A stretch of 33,393 nt of DNA from Spirochaetaceae bacterium. Its GTDB lineage: Bacteria; Spirochaetota; Spirochaetia; SZUA-6; Bin103. The notes under the pieces are model-generated. The model was given only the letters and a program-made list of their open reading frames with translations, did not search any database and was not told the DNA's origin. The translations under genes and the position numbers were made by a program. Where the stretch lies: positions 1-33,393 of the forward strand of contig JAPOQV010000363.1 of NCBI GenBank assembly GCA_026710565.1, read 5' to 3'. This document shows positions 13,812 to 20,387 of this stretch, piece after piece (within the stretch, counting starts at the first letter, position 1; every line of letters begins with the position of its first letter).

Positions 13812-15332
13812 CTATGCCAGCACGATCCGGACGTCGGCCAGCAGCGCCGGCCGGGGTGCCGCGGCGTCCAGGGTCACCTCGATCCGGTTCGCGCCCGGGA
13901 TGATAGCGTCCGGCTCGACGGCGGCCGTCGCCAAGTCCCCCTCGCCCGCCTGCAACGCAAGCGCCTGACCGTTTATCGCGGCGGCGACCTGCTCCGTGTC
14001 GGCATTCCAGATGCGCAGCTCGACCGCAGCCGAGCGCGGCCGTGGCTCCGCGCGCGGGTCTTCACCCACGGTCAGGTACTCCGCCACCGGCCGTCCGGGA
14101 AAGAGCTGCCGCGGGTGCTGCGGCGTCAGGGTCGGCACGCTCAGGAAGCTCTCGTGCGGGAAGCCGTCGCCGGCCACCCGCGCCACGCCGCGCACGCTTA
14201 CGAAGTAGCGCCGCTCGGCGCTCCGGATCGTCTCCATCTCGCCGAGCTGCCGCAGGATGGGGCTGGACGGGTTGAAGAAGTTGTACAGGTAGACGCCGTC
14301 GGCGCCCGCGCGCCAGACGTTGGCGGCACGTGCCCGGTAGGAGGAGTCGCCGCCGCGCGCCGTGCGGAAGGTGCCGGTCTTGACATCGGCGGTCCCCGGC
14401 TCCTTCACGCGTGACTCGTCCAGCGCCGGGTAGACCATGGCGCCGTAGCGGTGGCCGAGCTCGACGGAGGTCTCCCACGGGTTGAGCTTCAGGTACCCGG
14501 CGGGGATCAGCAGGTCGAGCAGATCGTCGGCCAGCCACCGTTCGAGGTCGAGACCGATCGCCCGGCAGTACGCGACCGAGTCCGGCAGTCGCGTCGCCAC
14601 CAGGATCGGGCGGCCGCGGCGCTGGCCCACCTCCTCGGTCATGCGGCGGATGCGTCGCACCAGTCCGGTCATCAGGTCGCGCTCCATGCCGCCGGCGGGA
14701 AAGCCGCGCGCCGGTTCGTGAAAGAAGACCGGGTGGCGGTAGAAATCGAGCTCGATCCCGTCCACGTCGTAGTTGAGGCAGACCTCCTCAACGAACCGGA
14801 AGGTCAGGTCGCGGATCTCCGGCTCGGCGAAGTCGACCGCCGACCACCCGCCGTACCGCGGACGTGTCTCCGGAGTGGCCAGCAGGTACTCCGGATGGGC
14901 CTGCTTGAAGTCGTTGGCCGCGAACATCTCGGCCGAGTAGCCGCCACCCTGGCTGTCGTGCGTGTCGTTCATGCGCAGCGACCAGAAGAACTCCCTGCCC
15001 TGTCGGTGGATGAAGTCGTTCATCACCCGCAGCGCGTCGACGCCGGCTTCCGCCAGCGCCCCCATCATGTTGCGATGGAACCACTCGCCTTCGACGGTGA
15101 AGAGCTGCCCGACCTTGGTCAGGTGCGTGAACATCGTGAAGCCCGAGCACCACGTCGCATAGAACACGGTGTCGACCTGGGAGCCGGCCAGGGGGCCGGT
15201 GCGGTACTTGAGCAACTCCTCCTCCGTCGGCTCCTGGATCAGGTAGACCGGCTCGTTGCCGTCGTTGTTGAGGATGATCCTCCGGCGGCGCCGCTTGAGA
15301 GCCTCGCGCTCGGCGCGAAACGCGGCAGTCAT
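13812..15332 (-). CDS. glycosyl hydrolase-like family 10 (GHL10/DUF187-type) protein
   Basis: This 506-residue protein has a TIM-barrel part that resembles the GHL10 group. 'Leu-Arg-Val-Met-Asn-Asp-Phe-Ile' and 'Trp-Ser-Leu-Arg-Met-Asn-Asp-Thr-His-Asp' are early barrel strands. 'Trp-Ser-Ala-Val-Asp-Phe-Ala-Glu-Pro-Glu-Ile-Arg-Asp' is followed by 'Tyr-Asp-Val-Asp-Gly-Ile-Glu-Leu-Asp-Phe-Tyr-Arg', the acidic strand expected to carry catalytic residues. The final 100 residues form a beta-sandwich-like tail. No signal peptide is seen, so it is probably cytoplasmic. I use ATG 15332, which overlaps the stop of the aminotransferase gene by 4 nt (ATGA). The frame continues far upstream, but that part is only the shadow of the aminotransferase. 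Confidence 0.72.
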   Translation of the reverse strand: MTAAFRAEREALKRRRRRIILNNDGNEPVYLIQEPTEEELLKYRTGPLAGSQVDTVFYATWCSGFTMFTHLTKVGQLFTVEGEWFHRNMMGALAEAGVDALRVMNDFIHRQGREFFWSLRMNDTHDSQGGGYSAEMFAANDFKQAHPEYLLATPETRPRYGGWSAVDFAEPEIRDLTFRFVEEVCLNYDVDGIELDFYRHPVFFHEPARGFPAGGMERDLMTGLVRRIRRMTEEVGQRRGRPILVATRLPDSVAYCRAIGLDLERWLADDLLDLLIPAGYLKLNPWETSVELGHRYGAMVYPALDESRVKEPGTADVKTGTFRTARGGDSSYRARAANVWRAGADGVYLYNFFNPSSPILRQLGEMETIRSAERRYFVSVRGVARVAGDGFPHESFLSVPTLTPQHPRQLFPGRPVAEYLTVGEDPRAEPRPRSAAVELRIWNADTEQVAAAINGQALALQAGEGDLATAAVEPDAIIPGANRIEVTLDAAAPRPALLADVRIVLA

Positions 15333-16684
15333 GAGCCCGCGGGCGGCTTCAGGCCGGGCCACATGCCGAAGCCGGGCGGGTTGCCCGTGTCCCCGGCACG
15401 CAGCTCGTCCGCGTGGGCGATCACCTTGCGGAATGCCATGGCGTAGCGCTCGATTACGTCCGCCCGGTCGTGCTTGAACCACGGCACGTGGAAGGTGCGC
15501 GCGTGGATGCCCTCCGCCACGGGCAGGTCGTCGGTCGCGTGGGCGTTGGTGGGCGCGCCGCGGCCGTAGACGTCCACGTCGCGGAACAGCGGGTGCAGGT
15601 GCAGCGGCATGTTGATCCCGGCTCCCAGGCGCCCCACCCCCTCGGCTGCCAGGGCATCCAGGAAGCGCGTCAGGGAGAGTCCTCCCAGCTCCTCGGCCGC
15701 GTACAGGCCGTGCGGGTTGTACCAGCCGCCCATGGTGCTGCCGGTCGCCTCGTCGACCCGGTGCCCGCGGATGCCGGGACAATCGTCGAGCAGGTCCCAG
15801 AACCGGTTCATGGCCGACCGGATCTCGCGCTCGCGATCGTCGAAGTGGCGGAGCTGCCCGCGCCCGATCGCGGCGTTGAGCTGCTGCATCCGGTACTTGT
15901 AGCCGCCCAGGGCGATGCCGGAGCTGCGGACCAGATCCGGATCGGTGAGCTCGCGCTGGCCACGCGAGTAGTGGCCCCAGGCGAGGGCGCGCTCGTAGAT
16001 CGCGCGGTCGTCGGTGACCATCACGCCGCCCTCCCCGGCCGGCAGCGCCTTGCCGCTCATCACCGACATCGCCGCGACGGCGCCGAAGGTGCCGACCTTG
16101 CGCCCGCGGTAGAGCGCGCCGTGCGCGTGCGAGACGTCCTCCATCACGGCGATGCCGCGCGGCTCGGTGACGGCCAGCACCGCGTCCATGTCGGCGGGGT
16201 GGCCGCAGTAGTGGACGACGACCACGACCTTGGTGCGCGGCGTCAGGCGCCGTTCCAGGTCGGCGGGGTCGATGCACAGCGTGTCGGGGTCGATGTCGGC
16301 GAAGCGGACCGTGGCGCCGAGCGACAGCGCCGGCCCGCACGATGCCCAGTAGGTCGTGCTCTGGCAGACCACCTCGGCCCCGGCGCGCACGCCCAGGGCG
16401 TACAGCGCCGCCTGGATGGAGCCGGTGCCGGTGTTGTGGGCCAGGGCGTAGTCCACGCCCTGCCACTCGGCGAACTCGGCCTCGAACTGATTGGTGACGT
16501 CGAAGCCGGACATCCGGCCGGAGTGCAGCACCTCGAGCACGGCCTGCTCGTCCTCCTCCGTGATGATCGGCCAGGTGAACAGGTCGTCCGGGACCGTCGC
16601 GGGGTCGAGTGCAGGAGGACCGCCGAGCAGCGCCGGACGCTGCGCAACGACGGTATCGGTATTAGCGGCTGTAGTAGTGGGCAA
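15329..16684 (-). CDS. DegT/DnrJ/EryC1/StrS family PLP aminotransferase
   Basis: This 451-residue aspartate-aminotransferase-fold enzyme is of the sugar-aminotransferase family. The PLP lysine is Lys212 in 'Met-Ser-Gly-Lys-Ala-Leu-Pro-Ala-Gly-Glu-Gly-Gly'. Asp183 in 'Met-Glu-Asp-Val-Ser-His-Ala-His-Gly-Ala' should contact the pyridine nitrogen, and 'Asn-Thr-Gly-Thr-Gly-Ser' near residue 84 holds the phosphate. Known members aminate keto sugars or act as PLP dehydratases. The start is TTG at 16684 with GGAGG 6 nt before it; this Shine-Dalgarno lies in a direct repeat also found before hicB. The glycosidase gene follows with a 4-nt overlap, so the two enzymes probably share a pathway. Confidence 0.9.
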   Translation of the reverse strand: MPTTTAANTDTVVAQRPALLGGPPALDPATVPDDLFTWPIITEEDEQAVLEVLHSGRMSGFDVTNQFEAEFAEWQGVDYALAHNTGTGSIQAALYALGVRAGAEVVCQSTTYWASCGPALSLGATVRFADIDPDTLCIDPADLERRLTPRTKVVVVVHYCGHPADMDAVLAVTEPRGIAVMEDVSHAHGALYRGRKVGTFGAVAAMSVMSGKALPAGEGGVMVTDDRAIYERALAWGHYSRGQRELTDPDLVRSSGIALGGYKYRMQQLNAAIGRGQLRHFDDREREIRSAMNRFWDLLDDCPGIRGHRVDEATGSTMGGWYNPHGLYAAEELGGLSLTRFLDALAAEGVGRLGAGINMPLHLHPLFRDVDVYGRGAPTNAHATDDLPVAEGIHARTFHVPWFKHDRADVIERYAMAFRKVIAHADELRAGDTGNPPGFGMWPGLKPPAGS

Positions 16685-16734
16685 TCGAAACCTCCGCCGC
16701 GATCGTATGACTGCGGCCGGCGCCGGGCAACCGG
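16684..16734 (-). repeat. 51-bp direct repeat, copy B (before the aminotransferase gene)
   Basis: This segment matches 17210-17260 at 48 of 51 positions. On the minus strand it carries the GGAGG Shine-Dalgarno that serves the aminotransferase TTG start. Together the two copies flank hicBA. Confidence 0.9.
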
Positions 16735-16751
16735 GCGGACCAACGGCTGCC

Positions 16752-16973
16752 CTATCTGCGCCGCTCGACGAACTGCGGAACGGTCAAGCCGATGTCCCGC
16801 GCGATGCGGCGCAGCAGGACAGGCGACACATCTCGACCGCGGTGCACGGGTACGGTCGTCGCACGGCCGTCAGGATGGCGGGACTGCTTGTGTGAGCCGC
16901 GTTGGCGCGCCTCCGCGAACCCAAGATCCAAGAGGATCGCGACCACTTCGCGCGGCTTGAGTACGGGCGGCAC
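16752..16973 (-). CDS. hicA: HicA-type mRNA interferase toxin
   Basis: This 73-residue protein has the double-stranded-RNA-binding-like HicA fold. 'Leu-Lys-Pro-Arg-Glu-Val-Val-Ala-Ile-Leu-Leu-Asp-Leu-Gly-Phe' is helix 1, and 'Arg-Gln-Arg-Gly-Ser-His-Lys' carries the catalytic His28. The rest runs 'Thr-Val-Pro-Val-His' to 'Leu-Arg-Arg-Ile-Ala-Arg-Asp-Ile-Gly-Leu', as in full-length family members. It starts with GTG 7 nt after hicB and has no own Shine-Dalgarno, so its translation should depend on that of hicB. Gene order is antitoxin first, the reverse of classic hicAB. Confidence 0.88.
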   Translation of the reverse strand: MPPVLKPREVVAILLDLGFAEARQRGSHKQSRHPDGRATTVPVHRGRDVSPVLLRRIARDIGLTVPQFVERRR

Positions 16974-16980
16974 GCGGCGC

Positions 16981-17211
16981 TCAGGTTACGACGATGGTCC
17001 TGGTGCCGATGTACTCAGCCTCCATCTCGGGCTCGCCGTCGTCGAGCAGCATGGCGATCACTTCCTGGAGGTTCTCGGACAGCTCTTCGATCGTTGCCCC
17101 CTGGCTGTGTGCGCCCGGGAAGCCCGGGACATAGCCGACGTAGAAGCCCGTGTCGGGACAGCGCTCGACGACGGCGGTGTAGGTGTGAGCGGGATGACGC
17201 ACGTCAGGCAT
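16981..17211 (-). CDS. hicB: HicB-type antitoxin
   Basis: This 76-residue HicB core has the partial RNase H-like fold: 'Tyr-Thr-Ala-Val-Val-Glu-Arg-Cys-Pro-Asp-Thr-Gly-Phe-Tyr-Val-Gly-Tyr-Val-Pro-Gly-Phe-Pro' followed by 'Gly-Ala-His-Ser-Gln-Gly' and a helix 'Glu-Glu-Leu-Ser-Glu-Asn'. It lacks the C-terminal DNA-binding domain of larger HicB proteins. ATG 17211 has a textbook GGAGG 5 nt upstream, so I prefer it. The frame is open another 74 codons to a GTG at 17433. That extra part has protein-like composition (helical 'Ala-Leu-Gln-Arg-Trp-Lys-Ala-Asp') and may be a remnant of another gene or an alternative N-terminus. Confidence 0.85.
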   Translation of the reverse strand: MPDVRHPAHTYTAVVERCPDTGFYVGYVPGFPGAHSQGATIEELSENLQEVIAMLLDDGEPEMEAEYIGTRTIVVT

Positions 17212-17260
17212 CGAAACCTCCGCGGCGATCGTATGACTGCGGCCGACGACGGGCAACCGG
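17210..17260 (-). repeat. 51-bp direct repeat, copy A (before hicB)
   Basis: It is 48/51 identical to 16684-16734 in the same orientation, 526 bp away. It carries the GGAGG used by hicB. The similarity stops sharply at both ends. Confidence 0.9.
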
Positions 17261-17442
17261 TCATTGGCACCGCTGGTCCCGGAATCCGCCTTCCATCGCT
17301 GCAGTGCGGCCTGAAGGATAAGCTGATCCGCATGCTCGACCGCGAGCCCCATCGGCTGAAAGAGCGCATCGACCTGTTGCGGCGACACGGAGCCGGGATC
17401 GACTCCGATGAAGTCGCCGGCCCTCGGGATCACGGTTGAACG

Positions 17443-18063
17443 CTACTGCTGCGGCTCGGGGAGAACTCCCGGGAACAGCCACTGAGTCAGGCTCGGGGCG
17501 GCGTCCGCACAAGGCGTGAGGATCAGCCCGCGGCGCAGATGGCTGGGCCCGCCGGTCGGTTGGCCCTCGCCGGGCTCGACCGCCAGGCAGTACACCGTTT
17601 CGGCCGCACTTCCCTCTGCGGCTTCGAGCGGAAGCTGCCCGTCGGCGGTGAGGATGAACCGCTGCAGCGGCACGTCCGCGCAGGCTTCGAGGTGCAGTTC
17701 CGCCCCCGCGGTGGCGCCGCCGGCCTGGACGCATCGGTCGTAGGCCGGCATGTACAGATGCCCGGCCGACGGATGGCCGACCGTGAACAGCTCGTCGTCC
17801 GCGCGCGGCTTGCAGGTGTGAGCCGTGAGCGCGCCGTCCAGGTTGAGGCTCGCTCCGAACCCCGGCACGTCCACGCAGTAGAACTGCGGCTCGTCCAGCG
17901 GGTCGACCAGTTGGATCAGCGTCGGGGACGGCGGCGGCTCGGGCTCTTCGGCGCCGTCTTGCGTGGTCTGCGCCGTGCCGAGCACGGCCGTGAGCATCAG
18001 CACCGTGAGAACCGTTCGAGCACGCGCATCGCGGATCACGGTTCGGATCGTGTCCTTCGCCAT
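17443..18063 (-). CDS. secreted ricin B-type beta-trefoil lectin protein
   Basis: This 206-residue protein has a basic N-terminus and a hydrophobic stretch (Val-Leu-Thr-Val-Leu-Met-Leu-Thr-Ala-Val-Leu-Gly-Thr-Ala) that reads as a signal peptide, then an acidic proline-rich linker. The rest looks like a ricin-type trefoil: repeats of 'Cys-Val-Asp', 'Cys-Val-Gln-Ala-Gly' and 'Cys-Leu-Ala-Val-Glu' each followed by an 'L.L..C' element, and a final 'Leu-Thr-Gln-Trp-Leu-Phe' like the QxW motif. Such domains bind sugars. ATG 18063 is the start that opens the signal peptide. A TTGACG/GATACT promoter lies about 50 nt upstream. It stands beside the toxin-antitoxin genes without obvious link. Confidence 0.6.
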   Translation of the reverse strand: MAKDTIRTVIRDARARTVLTVLMLTAVLGTAQTTQDGAEEPEPPPSPTLIQLVDPLDEPQFYCVDVPGFGASLNLDGALTAHTCKPRADDELFTVGHPSAGHLYMPAYDRCVQAGGATAGAELHLEACADVPLQRFILTADGQLPLEAAEGSAAETVYCLAVEPGEGQPTGGPSHLRRGLILTPCADAAPSLTQWLFPGVLPEPQQ

Positions 18064-18115
18064 ACTCGGATGGTACAACGCGCCGATGCCGACAGGCGGG
18101 CGTTCTTCACCGGGG

Positions 18116-18143
18116 AGTATCGGAGGCCGCAGGCGCTCGTCAA
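18116..18143 (-). promoter_or_regulatory. promoter of the lectin gene (TTGACG-N16-GATACT, minus strand)
   Basis: On the minus strand TTGACG (18138-18143) and GATACT (18116-18121) are 16 nt apart, leaving a leader of about 45 nt before ATG 18063. The -35 overlaps the GTCAA/TTGAC inverted repeat, so the regulator encoded divergently might control it. Confidence 0.45.
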
Positions 18144-18154
18144 ATACACTTGAC
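18139..18154. promoter_or_regulatory. inverted repeat GTCAA-N6-TTGAC, putative XRE operator
   Basis: A perfect 5-bp inverted repeat (GTCAA 18139-18143, TTGAC 18150-18154) lies 20 nt before the XRE gene, in the 111-bp divergent region shared with the lectin gene. Position and symmetry fit an autoregulatory site of the XRE protein. Confidence 0.45.
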
Positions 18155-18174
18155 ACCATCGCCTGACACGACCC

Positions 18175-18666
18175 ATGTTTCCGTCCATGTATCTCAGCGT
18201 CCTCAAAGCGGTTATGGCCAGGAGAGAGCAGAGCCAGGCAGACATCGCGAGAGCAGCCGGGGTCAGCCGTCAGGCAGTGTCGCATTGGTTTGCGTCCGAG
18301 CGCGACTTTCAGAATGTCCACGTTGCCACGCTGCTGAAGCTGAGCGATTCGCTTGAAATCGATCCCGCCGAGCTCCTGGAGCCGCTTCCCGGCATGGACG
18401 ATCCCGTGGCCGTGCGCCGGCTCGCCACCGAGTTCTGCTGGGACCGGGCCTACCCGGACATCTATCGGTTTCTGGCGGCGCTGGCGGATGGCGAACCGCG
18501 CGCGACGGCTCGTCTCATCGAGAGTCGAGGGATCTATGCCGCGGCGTCAGTGCTCGGCCCACGGATATGGGACGACTACGCCGGCCTCAGGCCTCGCCTG
18601 CCGCCGGTCAGGCGTGCGGAAGTCGATGCGGTATGGCGGATTCATCGAGATTTGACCCGAAGTTAG
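18175..18666 (+). CDS. XRE-family HTH regulator, antitoxin of an AbiEii-type pair
   Basis: This 163-residue protein has an N-terminal helix-turn-helix of the Cro/C1 type (residues about 8-62). The recognition part is 'Ala-Asp-Ile-Ala-Arg-Ala-Ala-Gly-Val-Ser-Arg-Gln-Ala-Val-Ser-His-Trp'. The remaining 100 residues are a helical domain I do not recognise by name ('Phe-Leu-Ala-Ala-Leu-Ala-Asp-Gly-Glu'). The nucleotidyltransferase gene starts within its last 34 nt, so the two are co-translated as in type IV-like AbiE/MenAT systems, where the HTH partner represses the operon. ATG 18175 is used; ATG 18187 is a fair alternative. Confidence 0.8.
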   Translation: MFPSMYLSVLKAVMARREQSQADIARAAGVSRQAVSHWFASERDFQNVHVATLLKLSDSLEIDPAELLEPLPGMDDPVAVRRLATEFCWDRAYPDIYRFLAALADGEPRATARLIESRGIYAAASVLGPRIWDDYAGLRPRLPPVRRAEVDAVWRIHRDLTRS

Positions 18667-19382
18667 CGGACCGCGTTCTGCCGCAACCGCTCCTGGACGC
18701 ACTGCGTCATGTCTACGCGCAGAGGATCGGCGACTGCATGCTGGTGGGCGGGACGGCGCTCGCCGGGTTCTACGCAGGTCATCGCCGCTCCGACGACCTG
18801 GACCTGTTCACCGGCACGGCGACCGCGTTCCGGCAGGCCGTGCTGGCCGTGCGCAGCCTGGCCACGCTGGGCACCGAGATGCGGGAGCGGAGTCACAGCA
18901 ACCAGTTCTACCGGGCTGTCTGCTCCTGGAAGGGGCTGCACTTCACCGTCGACGTCGTCCTCGACCCGCATTCCCTCGACGTCGGCGGGACCAACCTGGC
19001 GGGCGAGGTCGTGGTGGCCGACCTGCCGACCCTGCTCTCGATGAAGGCCGCCACCCTGGTTTCGAGGTGCAGTGAGAAGGACCTCTATGACCTGCTGTGG
19101 CTGTTCGGCGCGTTTCCCGATCGACACTTCGCCGATCTCATCGAGCTCGGTCACGAGTTCGACGGCGGCGTCAACGGAGAGGCGCTTCTCTACAGCATCG
19201 GCAGCGCCGGTCTGGAACAGGCAGCGTGTGGGTTCGCGAGCGAATTCGGCATGCCGGCGGCTGCGGTGTTCACCAGCATCAAGGCTCTCCGGCGAGAGCT
19301 ACTCGTGGCGCTCGACCGACATCTGACGACGCGCACGAAGGACACGCTCGGCGGCGTCGTGCGACGGGTACGCATGCTATGA
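18633..19382 (+). CDS. AbiEii/MenT-like nucleotidyltransferase toxin
   Basis: This 249-residue nucleotidyltransferase (PF08843 type) carries Gly39-Gly40-Thr and Ser53-Asp-Asp-Leu-Asp-Leu-Phe (metal ligands Asp55, Asp57). A third acidic residue lies in 'Phe-Thr-Val-Asp-Val-Val' (Asp107), and the family's lysine block includes Lys138 and 'Glu-Lys-Asp-Leu-Tyr-Asp' (149-153). Related toxins add nucleotides to tRNA ends or other targets; the target here is not known. I set the start at ATG 18633, 34 nt inside the XRE gene, because the earlier in-frame start at 18567 would only translate the shadow of that gene. Confidence 0.85.
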   Translation: MADSSRFDPKLADRVLPQPLLDALRHVYAQRIGDCMLVGGTALAGFYAGHRRSDDLDLFTGTATAFRQAVLAVRSLATLGTEMRERSHSNQFYRAVCSWKGLHFTVDVVLDPHSLDVGGTNLAGEVVVADLPTLLSMKAATLVSRCSEKDLYDLLWLFGAFPDRHFADLIELGHEFDGGVNGEALLYSIGSAGLEQAACGFASEFGMPAAAVFTSIKALRRELLVALDRHLTTRTKDTLGGVVRRVRML

Positions 19383-19421
19383 CCCGTCCGGGGGCCGTCC
19401 CGGTGTAGACTGCGTGCCGTC

Positions 19422-20357
19422 ATGGCACGCGAACTTCGCATAGGCATCATCGGGCTGGACTCCAGCCACACGATCGAGTTCACGCGGCGTTTTCAGGCTC
19501 CCGACTGTCCGCCGGAGCAGCGGGTCTCCGGCGCCACGGTGACGCGCTGCATGCGCTTCGAGACTCCATTCCAGGACCGGGCCGGCCTGGACGGCCGGCA
19601 GAAGCAACTCGAAGGCTGGGGTGTCGAGGTCACCGAGGACTTCGACACCGCGGTCGCCGGCGCGGACGCGGTACTGATCGAGATCAACGACCCGGGCCTG
19701 CACCTGGAGTACGTGCGGCGCTGCGCCGGCCTCGGCGTGCCACTGTTTCTCGACAAGCCGCTGGCCGAGGACCTCGCCGCCGGGCTGGAGATCGCCCGCA
19801 TCGCCGCCGAGCACGACCTGCGGCTGTGCTCGACCTCGTCCCTGCGCTTCGCGGCCGGGGTCCGGGACGCGTGCGCCGCGCTGCCGGAGCCGCGGCACGT
19901 GACCACCTTCGGACCCATCAACCGCGCGGCCGCCGGCAGCTCGATCGTGTGGTACGGCGTGCACGCCGTGGAGATGCTGGTCCGCGCCATCGGCCGCGGC
20001 GCGCGGACCGCCTCGACCCACCGCTGGGGCGAGGACGCGATCGTGGTCGTCGACTACGCTGACGGCCGCACCGGCGTCGTCGAGCTGTTCGCCGGCGGCG
20101 GCTACGGCGGCGTGTTGCGCAGCGGGGCGGAAGTCGTGCCGTACACGGTCGACCATGCCGGGATCGACCCGGCCCTGCTCAACGAGCTGGTGCCGTTCCT
20201 GGCCGGCGGCGCCTCGCCGGTGCCGCTGGAAGACGCGGTGGAGGTGATCGCCATCCTGGACGCGGCGGAGCGCTCCTCGCAGGCTGGCGGGGCCGCCGCA
20301 ATGCCGGTCGGACCGGTACCGGAGGGGCCGGCCGCGCAGGGAGCCCCGCCCGCGTAG
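19422..20357 (+). CDS. Gfo/Idh/MocA family oxidoreductase
   Basis: This 311-residue NAD(P)-dependent sugar or polyol dehydrogenase-like protein has an N-terminal Rossmann domain of the variant type 'Ile-Gly-Ile-Ile-Gly-Leu-Asp-Ser-Ser-His' (residues 7-16), in place of the usual GxGxxG. The catalytic-region motif is Asp-Lys-Pro (111-113), the counterpart of Glu-Lys-Pro. The C-terminal alpha/beta domain follows, with His in 'Trp-Tyr-Gly-Val-His-Ala-Val-Glu-Met'. Family members oxidise or epimerise sugars and inositols. It leads a run with the LarA-like gene 30 nt downstream. TAGACT (19406-19411) lies 10 nt before the ATG and may be the -10. Confidence 0.88.
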   Translation: MARELRIGIIGLDSSHTIEFTRRFQAPDCPPEQRVSGATVTRCMRFETPFQDRAGLDGRQKQLEGWGVEVTEDFDTAVAGADAVLIEINDPGLHLEYVRRCAGLGVPLFLDKPLAEDLAAGLEIARIAAEHDLRLCSTSSLRFAAGVRDACAALPEPRHVTTFGPINRAAAGSSIVWYGVHAVEMLVRAIGRGARTASTHRWGEDAIVVVDYADGRTGVVELFAGGGYGGVLRSGAEVVPYTVDHAGIDPALLNELVPFLAGGASPVPLEDAVEVIAILDAAERSSQAGGAAAMPVGPVPEGPAAQGAPPA

Positions 20358-20387
20358 GGCCGGGAGGGCGTCATCGACTACCCACGC

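Noticed and set aside
15333..16466. Upstream extension of the glycosidase frame to a start at 16466
   Set aside because: This part is only the aminotransferase gene read in another frame; the real start is ATG 15332, overlapping its stop.
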